DNA from: DASZQY01 sp963843565
GTDB taxonomy: Bacteria > Pseudomonadota > Alphaproteobacteria > Rhizobiales > Kaistiaceae
Assembly: GCA_963843565.1 (NCBI GenBank)
Contig: CAWJKY010000003.1
Span: 1,984,001 to 2,048,000, forward strand
DNA length: 64,000 bases
Direction of reading: 5' to 3'
The position numbers were made by a program, and so were the translations under genes. Below, one piece after another: positions 18,244 through 25,804 of this stretch; the stretch's first letter is position 1; the number at the start of each line of letters is the position of its first letter. The notes beneath the pieces are model-generated. The model saw nothing but the letters and a program-made list of their open reading frames with translations, was not told the origin of the DNA and made no database searches.

Positions 18244-18274
18244 CGAACACAAGTTCGATATTCGAACATGTTCG
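18244..18274. promoter_or_regulatory. Overlapping CGAAC/GTTCG palindromes upstream of livK-like gene
   Basis: Alternating half-sites CGAAC (18244-18248), GTTCG (18253-18257), CGAAC (18263-18267) and GTTCG (18270-18274) form nested inverted repeats, including the perfect 12-bp palindrome CGAACATGTTCG at 18263-18274. The cluster is in the 290-bp divergent intergenic region, about 150 bp before the transporter gene, and is probably a protein-binding site. Rest of this gap: no further element seen apart from a strong RBS at about 18409. Confidence 0.5.
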
Positions 18275-18422
18275 CCGAAAAGAAAGCCGAGTGTCGGCGC
18301 GGGTTCGGGGCATAGAATTGTCGCTGCGCGACAAGGGCCTCGCCCCTCTCCAGCTCGGCGGCGGGGAGCGACGCGGCCGCCGGTCGCGCGCGTCCAAGAA
18401 GTCCCTGGGAGGAGACTCAGTC

Positions 18423-19634
18423 ATGTTGAAGTCCATCACGACGATCGCCGCGGGCGCCGTCGCAGCCATGTTCCTAACCGGCGCGGCCGTCGCGCAGGAC
18501 AAGATCAAGATCGGCTATGCCGTTTCGATGTCGGGGCCGAACGCCGCGGGCGCCGCCATCACCACGATTCCCAACTACAAGCTGTGGATTCACGACATCA
18601 ACGAGGCTGGCGGCCTGAAGCTCGGCGACAAGCGCGTGCCTATTGAAGTCGTCTCGTACGACGACCAGTCGAGCAACGAAGAGCTGATCAAGGACGTCGA
18701 GCGCCTCGTCAACGTCGACAAGGTCGACATTCTCCTGTCGCCGTGGGGCACCGGCATGAACCTCGCGGTCGGCCCGACCTTCGCCAAGTACGGCTATCCG
18801 CAGATGGCCGCCACCGCCGCCACCGATCACGCCTACGAGATGGCCAAGCGCTGGCCGAACTCGTTCTGGATGCTGGGCACGTCGACCATGGGCGCCAACG
18901 CCCTTGTCGAGGTTCTGACCAAGCTTGAGAAGGCCGGCAAGATCAACAACAAGATCGCCATGGTCAGCGTCGCCGATGCGTTCGGCATCGAGTTGTCGAC
19001 CGCGGCGCGGCCGGCCCTCAAGAAGGCGGGCTTCGAGCTCGTCATGGACGAAAGCTACCCGATCACGACCGAGGACTTCGGCCAGCTCATCAACCAGGCG
19101 AAGTCAAGCGGCGCGGATACCTTCGTCGCCTTCTCCTACCCGCCGGATACCTTCGGCCTGTCGGGGACGGCGGTTGCCACCGGCTACAATCCGCCGGCCT
19201 TCTACACCGCCGTCGGAACCGCCTTCCCGATCTACCGCGACGTGATCATGCACGGCAACGTCGACGGCGTGCTGGGCATCGGCGGGGTCAACACCGACGA
19301 TCCGAAGTACAAGGAATACGCCAAGCGTCACCTAGAGGTGACCGGTCAGGCGCCGGACTACTGGGCGAGCCCGGTGACCTACGCCAGCCTCGAAATCCTC
19401 CAGCAGGCGATCGAGCGGGTCGGCAAGATCGACCGCGAGGCGATCATCAAGGAGATCCAGACCGGAAGCTTCGACACCGTCGCCGGCACGATCAAGTTCG
19501 ACCGCAACGTCAACACCAACGTGTGGTGGGCGGGCCAGTGGCAGGGTGGCGAATTCAAGGGCCTGGCTCCGTCGACCATGGCGGGCGCCGTCGAGCCCGT
19601 CGCACCAAAGCCGGCCTGGAAGGCTGCCCAGTAA
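18423..19634 (+). CDS. Branched-chain-amino-acid-type ABC transporter, periplasmic binding protein
   Basis: LivK-family binding protein of 403 residues with a Sec signal peptide (MLKSITTIAAGAVAAMFLTG, cleavage after AVA-Q). The ligand-binding fold begins IKIGYAVSMSGPNAAG. This family also carries aromatic acids, amides and urea. Given the adjacent vanillate-type demethylase and vanillin-type dehydrogenase, an aromatic compound is a likely ligand. ATG 18423 has GGGAGGAG upstream; the open frame further left is not coding. The permease gene follows after 54 bp. Confidence 0.88.
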   Translation: MLKSITTIAAGAVAAMFLTGAAVAQDKIKIGYAVSMSGPNAAGAAITTIPNYKLWIHDINEAGGLKLGDKRVPIEVVSYDDQSSNEELIKDVERLVNVDKVDILLSPWGTGMNLAVGPTFAKYGYPQMAATAATDHAYEMAKRWPNSFWMLGTSTMGANALVEVLTKLEKAGKINNKIAMVSVADAFGIELSTAARPALKKAGFELVMDESYPITTEDFGQLINQAKSSGADTFVAFSYPPDTFGLSGTAVATGYNPPAFYTAVGTAFPIYRDVIMHGNVDGVLGIGGVNTDDPKYKEYAKRHLEVTGQAPDYWASPVTYASLEILQQAIERVGKIDREAIIKEIQTGSFDTVAGTIKFDRNVNTNVWWAGQWQGGEFKGLAPSTMAGAVEPVAPKPAWKAAQ

Positions 19635-19688
19635 CCGGGAGAAGAGCAAAGAAGCAGGCACCGGCGGCCAGAGGTTCGTGATCGTCCC

Positions 19689-20561
19689 ATGATCGCTGTC
19701 GAGATCGTCATCTCCGGGCTCATCCTCGGAGGCATGTACGCGATGGTGGCCATGGGGCTGACGCTGCAATACGGCGTCTCGCGAATCATGAACCTCGCCT
19801 ATGGCGAGGTTCTCGTCGCCGGTGCCTTCGCCGCCTACTGGCTCTATGCAGCCCACTCGGTCAGTCCGCTGGCCGGGCTCTTCATCGTGGTGCCGGTCGC
19901 ATTCGCGGCGAACTGGCTGATCTACCGCTTCCTGCTCACCCCGCTCGTCCGGCGGGCGAAGAACCGTGAGGTTCTGGAGGGTGACTCGATCCTGTTCACC
20001 TTCGGGCTGCTGTTCGTCCTGCAGGGCATCGGGCTGGCTGTCTTCGGCAGCCAGTACTACAGCGCCGGATACCTGCGCTTTCCCGTCGACGTCCTCGGCC
20101 TCGCCGTCCCGGCGAACCGGCTCGTCGCGGCCATCGTCGCGGTCGTCATCGGCGGCGTGCTCTACTACGCGCTGACCCACACCCGCGCCGGCATGGCGGT
20201 CCGCGCCGTGGCCGTCGATCCCCGCGCCGCCCGTCTCGTTGCCATCGACGTCGATCGCCTCTCCGCCCTGGCCTTCGCCGCCGGCGGTGCGCTTTGCGCG
20301 GCTGCCGGCGCGCTCGTCGCCATGTTCCAGACGTTCGGCGTTTCCGGCGGCGTCGTCTTCACCATGAAGGCCCTGGTCATCGTGATCATGGGCGGGGTCG
20401 GCAACCTCGGCGGCACGCTGGTCGCCGCCCTCATCCTCGGCATGACCGAGGTGATCGTCGGGCGCCTCATCGATCCGGGCCTGACGCTCGCGGCGAACTT
20501 CGTGATCTTCCTCGCGGTCCTGCTCGTGCGCCCGGCCGGCATCTTCGGACGGTCGGCGTGA
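19689..20561 (+). CDS. livH: LivH-type ABC transporter permease
   Basis: Inner-membrane subunit of 290 residues with about eight hydrophobic segments and the LivH hallmarks GGMYAMVAMGLTL near the N-terminus and KALVIVIMGGVGNLGGTL in the second half. It pairs with the LivM domain encoded next, whose GTG start overlaps its stop by 4 bp. The name reflects the family; the transported compound is probably not a branched-chain amino acid, judging from the neighbouring catabolic genes. Confidence 0.88.
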   Translation: MIAVEIVISGLILGGMYAMVAMGLTLQYGVSRIMNLAYGEVLVAGAFAAYWLYAAHSVSPLAGLFIVVPVAFAANWLIYRFLLTPLVRRAKNREVLEGDSILFTFGLLFVLQGIGLAVFGSQYYSAGYLRFPVDVLGLAVPANRLVAAIVAVVIGGVLYYALTHTRAGMAVRAVAVDPRAARLVAIDVDRLSALAFAAGGALCAAAGALVAMFQTFGVSGGVVFTMKALVIVIMGGVGNLGGTLVAALILGMTEVIVGRLIDPGLTLAANFVIFLAVLLVRPAGIFGRSA

Positions 20562-22306
20562 ACCGCCACCTCATCTGGCAGATTCCGGCGCTGGTCGCGG
20601 CGGTGGCGGCGCTCGCTGCCTATCCGCTGTTCGCAGACGGCTATTACCTCGCCCTCGGCATCACGATGATGACCTTCATCGTGCTGGCCACTGCCTGGGC
20701 GCTGTTCTCCGGGCCGACCCGCTACATCTCGCTGGCCACCGCCGCCTTCTACGGCATTGGCGCCTACACCATGACGATCCTGTGGGAGCAGCTGCCGGAA
20801 ATCCTCGTCATCGCGGTCGCCGCCCTGATCGCTGTCGCGGTGGCGCTGGTCGTCGGCCTGTCCACGCTGCGCCTGCGCGGCATGTACTTCGTCATCTTCA
20901 CCTTCGGGCTGGCCGAACTCATCCGCCAAATCGTGACGTGGTACGAGACGAAGATCACCGGCACCGTCGGCCGCTACATCTACCTGACGGTCTCCGATGC
21001 CGAGTACTACTGGCAGCTTCTGGTGCTGGCGGTCGCCGTGTTCGCGGTGGCCTGGTTCATCGGCCGCTCGCGCCTCGGCCTGGCGCTTCGCGTGATCGGC
21101 GACGACGAAACGGTCGCCGGACACGTGGCCATCGACACCACCCGGGCGAAGCTGGTGCTGTTCGCGATCAGCGCCGCGTTCATGGCGGCCGCCGGGGCGA
21201 TCACCGCGCCGCGCTCGACCTATATCGAGCCGATCATCGCCTTCAACCCGTTGATCTCCTTCCAGGTGGTCATCATGGCGCTGCTCGGCGGCGCCGGTCG
21301 CCTGTACGGCCCGCTGCTCGGCGTCGTGCCGCTGGTCATTGTCATCGAGTTGATCCCCTCGCTGGCCTTCCAGGTCGATCCGTCTGCGCCGGCCTGGCTG
21401 CAGATGACGGAACTGGTGCTGTCGAAATTCTCCAACAACCTGCCCTTCGTCCTCGGCATCGTCTTCATCGTCGTCGTCTACTTCCTCCCCGGTGGGGTGC
21501 TCGGCCTCATCGAGCGCTGGCGCACCGGCGGCCTGCATCTGCCGGCGCGGTCCGGCGCCCGGCGCGCTTTGCATTCGACCGGTGCGCTCCTCGAACTGGC
21601 CGGCGTGCGCAAGGCTTTCGGCGGCCTGGTTGCCGTCGACAACCTGAGCTTCACCGTCGCCCCAGGCGAGATCGTCGGCCTGCTGGGGCCGAACGGTTCC
21701 GGCAAGACCACCGCCCTCAATCTCATCTCGGGCGCGCTGCGCGCCGACAGCGGCGAGATCCGCTTCCGCGGCAGCCCGATCAACTCGCTGGCCGCCCACG
21801 AGATCGCCCGCCTCGGCGTGGCGCGCACTTTCCAGCTGGTGCGCATTCTCGAGAACCTGTCTTGCCGGGAGAATGTCATCGCCGGGCTCGCCTTCCGCCA
21901 CGAGCCGCTATGGGGGCACGCCGCCAGCGAGCGCGCCGACGAGTTGCTCGAACGCGTCGGTCTGGCCACCCGCGTCGACGTGCCGGCCGGGCAGCTCACC
22001 TACATCGACCAGAAGCGGCTGGAGCTCGCCCGGGCGCTTGCCCTCGATCCCGAGCTCCTTCTCCTCGACGAGTGGCTTGCCGGGCTCAACGCGCGCGAGC
22101 TTCAGGTCGGGATCGAACTCATCCATTCGCTACGCAAGGAGGGGCTGACGGTCGTGCTGGTCGAGCACGTCATGGACGCCATCCGCTCGCTTTGCGATCG
22201 TTGCATCGTCATGAACACCGGGCGCAAGATCGCCGACGGACCGCCGGCGGCCGTCCTCGCCGATCGTGAGGTCATCGCCGCGTATATCGGAGACGCCGTT
22301 GCTTAG
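20558..22306 (+). CDS. Fused LivM permease and LivG ATPase
   Basis: A 582-residue protein joining two subunits that are usually separate. Residues 1 to ~330 are a LivM permease (many membrane spans, motif LLGGAGRLYGPLLG). After a short basic linker (RSGARRALHS), residues ~345-582 are a LivG ATPase with Walker A GPNGSGKTT (377-384). The ABC signature is degenerate (LTYIDQKRLELARAL instead of LSYGQ-type), and Walker B is followed by Trp (LLLLDEWLAGLN), so this half may have weakened catalysis or belong to a divergent subfamily. GTG 20558 overlaps the livH stop. The next ATPase starts inside its end. Confidence 0.87.
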   Translation: MNRHLIWQIPALVAAVAALAAYPLFADGYYLALGITMMTFIVLATAWALFSGPTRYISLATAAFYGIGAYTMTILWEQLPEILVIAVAALIAVAVALVVGLSTLRLRGMYFVIFTFGLAELIRQIVTWYETKITGTVGRYIYLTVSDAEYYWQLLVLAVAVFAVAWFIGRSRLGLALRVIGDDETVAGHVAIDTTRAKLVLFAISAAFMAAAGAITAPRSTYIEPIIAFNPLISFQVVIMALLGGAGRLYGPLLGVVPLVIVIELIPSLAFQVDPSAPAWLQMTELVLSKFSNNLPFVLGIVFIVVVYFLPGGVLGLIERWRTGGLHLPARSGARRALHSTGALLELAGVRKAFGGLVAVDNLSFTVAPGEIVGLLGPNGSGKTTALNLISGALRADSGEIRFRGSPINSLAAHEIARLGVARTFQLVRILENLSCRENVIAGLAFRHEPLWGHAASERADELLERVGLATRVDVPAGQLTYIDQKRLELARALALDPELLLLDEWLAGLNARELQVGIELIHSLRKEGLTVVLVEHVMDAIRSLCDRCIVMNTGRKIADGPPAAVLADREVIAAYIGDAVA

Positions 22307-24623
22307 GGTCGCGCACATTGCCGCCTCCTACGGCAAGCATCTGGCGCTCGCCGACGTCGATCTTCAGGTCGACGGCGGCGAGATCGTCGTGTTGCTCGGC
22401 GCCAACGGGGCCGGCAAGAGCACCCTTCTCAAGGTTATCGCCGGGGTCGTCCCGCACCTTCCCGGCGGCTCCGTCCGCCTCGCCGGGCGCGAGCTTGGGC
22501 CGTTGCCCACCCATGAAATCGTCGAGGCGGGCGTCGCTCTGGTTCCGGAAGGCCGCGGCCTGTTCGCCGATCTGACGGTGCGCGAGAACCTCATGCTCGG
22601 TGCGTTCGCCCATCGCGCCCGTCATTCCGCGAAGGAGAACCTCGCCCTCGTCGTCGATCTCTTCCCGCGCCTTCAGGAACGCCTCGATCAGGTCGTGCGC
22701 ACGATGAGCGGCGGCGAGCAGCAGATGGTCGCCATCGGCCGCGCCATGATGTCGGCGCCGGAGTTTCTCCTTCTCGACGAGCCCTCGCTCGGACTGTCGC
22801 CGCTGCTCGCCCACGAGCTATTCCAGGCTCTGGCCCGCGTCGGCGCCACGGGCGTCGGCGTGCTTCTGGTCGAGCAGAACGCCCGCCTCAGCCTGTCGAT
22901 CGCCCAGCGCGGCTACCTGATCGAGACCGGCCGCATCGTGGGCCACGGCGAAGCGGCCGACCTGACCGCCGACCCGGCGGTTCGCGAGGCCTATCTCGGC
23001 GGCCACGATATTCATAGCACCGCCTTGCTCGAGTCGGGCACAGAGCGGCGCACGAACGGCGCACGCGAGCCCGCGCCCCTCGAAATCGCGCCCGAGGCGC
23101 AACCTGAAGCCAGCAGAGAATTGACCGGGAAGGCGTCGCCGCCTCGCCCCGGCCGGATACCGGAGGGAAGACCCATGTTCCACACCAAGCTGATCATCGC
23201 CGACCGCGAAGTTGCCGCCGGCGGCGAACGCACATTCGACCGCCTCGATCCGATGACCGGAGCCGTCGCGACGCGCGCCGCGGCAGCATCGGTCGGCGAT
23301 GCCCACAAGGCCTGCGACGCCGCGGCCGCCGCTTTCCCCGAATGGTCGGTGGTCGCCCCCGGCGAGCGCCGCCGCCTGCTGCTCAAGGCCGCCGACATCC
23401 TCCAGTCCAAGGCCGACCTGTTCGCCGAGGCGGTTGTCGCCGAAACCGGCAGCCCGGCGCACTGGTCGCATTTCAACGTCGGGTTCGCCGCCGACATCAT
23501 CCGCGAGGCGGCAAGTTTGACGACCCAGATCACCGGCGACGTCATCCCCTCCGACCGGCCCGGATCAACCTCCATGTCCCTGCGGGTCCCGGTCGGCGTC
23601 ATCCTGGCGATTGCGCCGTGGAACGCGCCGATCATCCTTGGCGTGCGCGCGGTGGCGATGCCGCTCGCCTGCGGCAACACCGTCGTCTTCAAGGCGTCGG
23701 AAAACTGCCCGCGCACCCACGCGCTCATCGTCGACGCGTTCCGCGAAGCGGGCCTGCCCAAGGGCGTCATCAATCTTGTTTCCAACGCCCCCGAAGATGC
23801 CGCCAAGATCGTCGAGGCGCTGATCGGCCACAGCAAGGTGAAGCGCATCAACTTCACCGGTTCGACCCGCGTCGGCCGCATCATCGCCCAGCTGGCAGCG
23901 ACCCATCTGAAGCCGGTACTGCTGGAACTCGGCGGCAAGGCGCCTATGATCGTGCTCGACGATGCCGACATCGACGAGGCGGTCAACGCCGCAATCTTCG
24001 GTGCCTACGCCAACGCCGGGCAGATCTGCATGTCGACGGAGAAGATCGTCATCGACAACAAGGTCGCCGACGCCTTCCTCGAGAAGTTCGCGGCCCGGGC
24101 CAGCGCCATCCCGGCGGGCGACCCGCGCGGCCACGTCGTGCTCGGCGCCTGCATCAACATGGCGACCATCACGCGGGTCGCCGAATTGATCCAGGATGCC
24201 ACCTCGAAGGGCGCCCGGGTCATCGCCGGCGGTCCCTCCGACACGCCCGTCATGAAGGCGACGATCGTCGACGGGGTCACGCCGGCCATGCGCATCTTCG
24301 ACGAGGAATCGTTCGGGCCCGTCGTGTCGGTCGTGCGCGTCGATGGCGAGGCGGAGGCGATCCGCGTCGCCAACGACACCGAATATGGCCTGTCGTCGGC
24401 GGTGTTCACCAAGGACATCGGCCGCGGCCTGCGGGTGGCGCGCCAGATCGAGTCGGGTATCTGCCACATCAACGGCCCGACCGTGCACGACGAGGCGCAG
24501 ATGCCCTTCGGCGGCACCAAGGCGAGCGGCTATGGCCGCTTCGGCGGCAAGGCGGCGATCGACGAGTTCACCGAGACCCGTTGGGTCACGATCCAGACGG
24601 AGCCCATGCACTATCCGTTCTAG
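22299..24623 (+). CDS. livF: LivF ATPase reading frame continuous with aldehyde dehydrogenase
   Basis: Residues 1-236 are a LivF ATPase: Walker A GANGAGKST, signature MSGGEQQMVAIGRAM, Walker B FLLLDEPSLGLSP, ending as LivF does at EAYLGG. No stop follows. The frame continues through about 56 low-complexity residues rich in Glu, Pro and Arg and then the complete aldehyde dehydrogenase, 774 residues in all. TTG 22299 is favoured as start (LivF begins LLRVAHI; GGAG lies upstream); GTG 22266 is also possible. Either a real ATPase-dehydrogenase fusion is made, or the second enzyme is also started internally at 23175. A stop in another frame just after the LivF end (TAG near 23015) makes an ancestral or sequencing frameshift conceivable. 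Confidence 0.75.
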   Translation: MLRVAHIAASYGKHLALADVDLQVDGGEIVVLLGANGAGKSTLLKVIAGVVPHLPGGSVRLAGRELGPLPTHEIVEAGVALVPEGRGLFADLTVRENLMLGAFAHRARHSAKENLALVVDLFPRLQERLDQVVRTMSGGEQQMVAIGRAMMSAPEFLLLDEPSLGLSPLLAHELFQALARVGATGVGVLLVEQNARLSLSIAQRGYLIETGRIVGHGEAADLTADPAVREAYLGGHDIHSTALLESGTERRTNGAREPAPLEIAPEAQPEASRELTGKASPPRPGRIPEGRPMFHTKLIIADREVAAGGERTFDRLDPMTGAVATRAAAASVGDAHKACDAAAAAFPEWSVVAPGERRRLLLKAADILQSKADLFAEAVVAETGSPAHWSHFNVGFAADIIREAASLTTQITGDVIPSDRPGSTSMSLRVPVGVILAIAPWNAPIILGVRAVAMPLACGNTVVFKASENCPRTHALIVDAFREAGLPKGVINLVSNAPEDAAKIVEALIGHSKVKRINFTGSTRVGRIIAQLAATHLKPVLLELGGKAPMIVLDDADIDEAVNAAIFGAYANAGQICMSTEKIVIDNKVADAFLEKFAARASAIPAGDPRGHVVLGACINMATITRVAELIQDATSKGARVIAGGPSDTPVMKATIVDGVTPAMRIFDEESFGPVVSVVRVDGEAEAIRVANDTEYGLSSAVFTKDIGRGLRVARQIESGICHINGPTVHDEAQMPFGGTKASGYGRFGGKAAIDEFTETRWVTIQTEPMHYPF
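23175..24623 (+). CDS. vdh: Vanillin/aromatic-aldehyde dehydrogenase (internal start in the fused frame)
   Basis: NAD(P)-dependent oxidation of an aromatic aldehyde to the acid, for example vanillin to vanillate. From ATG 23175 (GGAGGGA seven bases upstream) the protein has 482 residues, the normal length for the family. Catalytic Glu is in LELGGK and the nucleophile Cys in ANAGQICMS; NFTGSTRVG binds the cofactor. The C-terminal block PFGGTKASGYGRFGG with GICHINGPTVHDEAQ is characteristic of vanillin and salicylaldehyde dehydrogenases. Across the divergent promoter lies the vanillate demethylase set, completing a vanillin to protocatechuate route. The same frame is open upstream into livF. 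Confidence 0.85.
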   Translation: MFHTKLIIADREVAAGGERTFDRLDPMTGAVATRAAAASVGDAHKACDAAAAAFPEWSVVAPGERRRLLLKAADILQSKADLFAEAVVAETGSPAHWSHFNVGFAADIIREAASLTTQITGDVIPSDRPGSTSMSLRVPVGVILAIAPWNAPIILGVRAVAMPLACGNTVVFKASENCPRTHALIVDAFREAGLPKGVINLVSNAPEDAAKIVEALIGHSKVKRINFTGSTRVGRIIAQLAATHLKPVLLELGGKAPMIVLDDADIDEAVNAAIFGAYANAGQICMSTEKIVIDNKVADAFLEKFAARASAIPAGDPRGHVVLGACINMATITRVAELIQDATSKGARVIAGGPSDTPVMKATIVDGVTPAMRIFDEESFGPVVSVVRVDGEAEAIRVANDTEYGLSSAVFTKDIGRGLRVARQIESGICHINGPTVHDEAQMPFGGTKASGYGRFGGKAAIDEFTETRWVTIQTEPMHYPF

Positions 24624-24654
24624 GAGTCCCTACCCGGAAGGTTGCCCGGTGCGG

Positions 24655-25560
24655 TCAGTTCGTCGGCTCCAGCGCGCAGATGCGCTTGAGCTCGTCGACG
24701 ATTGCCTCGGCCGCCGGTGAGAGAAAGCCGTCCTTGCGCAGGATAACGCCCGCCTCGCGCCGCGAGGTCAGCCCGGCCACGTTCAGGAGCCTCAAGCCCT
24801 TGGCTTCGGGCATGTCGAGCGAACTCGCCACCGTCAGGGCGATGGCATCCGAGTTGAGAATGGTCTGGATGAGGAACGCCATCGACTCGGTCTCAACCGT
24901 GGTCTCGGGCGGCGGCAGATCGGCCGCGATAAACAGCGCCTGGAGGCGGCGGGTCGTGTGGGTCGAGGTCGGCGGCATCGACCACGGATAGTCAAGCAGG
25001 CGCCGCATTCCAACGCGCTTGAAGCGGGCAAGCGGATGCCCCGCGCGGCAGGCCACTCCCAGCCTGTCCGAGGTGAGCGGGATCGTCTTGAGGTCCTTGG
25101 CGTTCTCGGGCGAGGGAACCTCCGCCACGACCAGATCGACCTCGCCCCGCCGGAGCGCCCGCAACAACACGTCATCGAAGCCCCCGTCGACGCGGACCCG
25201 GATCGCTGGATTGCGCTTCACCGTTCGCGCTACCGCGAGCGGCAGGTGGCGCCTCAACCACGCCGGCCCGGCCCCGATGGTCACCAGGCCGGACATGCCC
25301 TGCCTGAGCGATTGCAGCTCCTGGATCGTGTCGCGCAGCTGGATGCTCAGGGTTTGCGCGTGGCGGAACAGGGATTCGCCGTAGCCGGTCAGATCGACGC
25401 CGCGCGGCTGGCGGCGAAAGAGCTTCACGCCCAGTTCGTCTTCCAGCGCGCGAATGCTCTTGGTCAGGGTCGGTTGGGCGACGCCGAGCTCGGCAGCCGC
25501 CAGCGTCAGGCTGCGCGCCTTGGCGACCGAGAGGAAGTATTCGAGCTGGCGCAGACGCAT
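24655..25560 (-). CDS. LysR-family transcriptional regulator
   Basis: Regulator of 301 residues. The N-terminal helix-turn-helix is LRQLEYFLSVAKARSLTLAAAELGVAQPTLTKSI-like, read in short blocks LEYFLSVAKARSLT and AAELGVAQPTLTKSIRALE. An effector-binding domain begins near residue 90 (GLVTIGAGPAW). ATG 25560 is the natural start; the longer open frame upstream is not family-like. It is convergent with the aldehyde dehydrogenase and divergent from the sugar transporter at 25805, so it could control either; the divergent unit is the usual target of LysR regulators. Confidence 0.88.
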   Translation of the reverse strand: MRLRQLEYFLSVAKARSLTLAAAELGVAQPTLTKSIRALEDELGVKLFRRQPRGVDLTGYGESLFRHAQTLSIQLRDTIQELQSLRQGMSGLVTIGAGPAWLRRHLPLAVARTVKRNPAIRVRVDGGFDDVLLRALRRGEVDLVVAEVPSPENAKDLKTIPLTSDRLGVACRAGHPLARFKRVGMRRLLDYPWSMPPTSTHTTRRLQALFIAADLPPPETTVETESMAFLIQTILNSDAIALTVASSLDMPEAKGLRLLNVAGLTSRREAGVILRKDGFLSPAAEAIVDELKRICALEPTN

Positions 25561-25804
25561 GCCGGATCCGATCTCAGAGAGGTGCCGACGTTTCGGCACA
25601 TGCCGTCGAGGTCGCCGCGCAGCTCGCGCACCGCAACGCCCCCAAGCGCTCGCAGTTCGTCGCCCCGTCGGGCCGCGCGCCATTCAAGCACAGCCCCGGC
25701 CGGTATGAAACTTGGCTATCGCAAGGCGCGTCAATATTATTTGTTGGAATGGCGATGTGATGGCATCGTTTGGCTGCCGCAAATCGTCAAGGGAGGGATG
25801 CAAG

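Noticed and set aside
18253..18274. GTTC repeats that might be an alphaproteobacterial LexA box.
   Set aside because: The LexA box there is GTTC-N7-GTTC; the spacing here is 13 bp between the two GTTC elements, so it does not fit.
20165..21901. Long minus-strand open frame opposite livH and livM-livG.
   Set aside because: Low-complexity Asp/Gln/Arg/His-rich composition and complete overlap with well-supported transporter genes.
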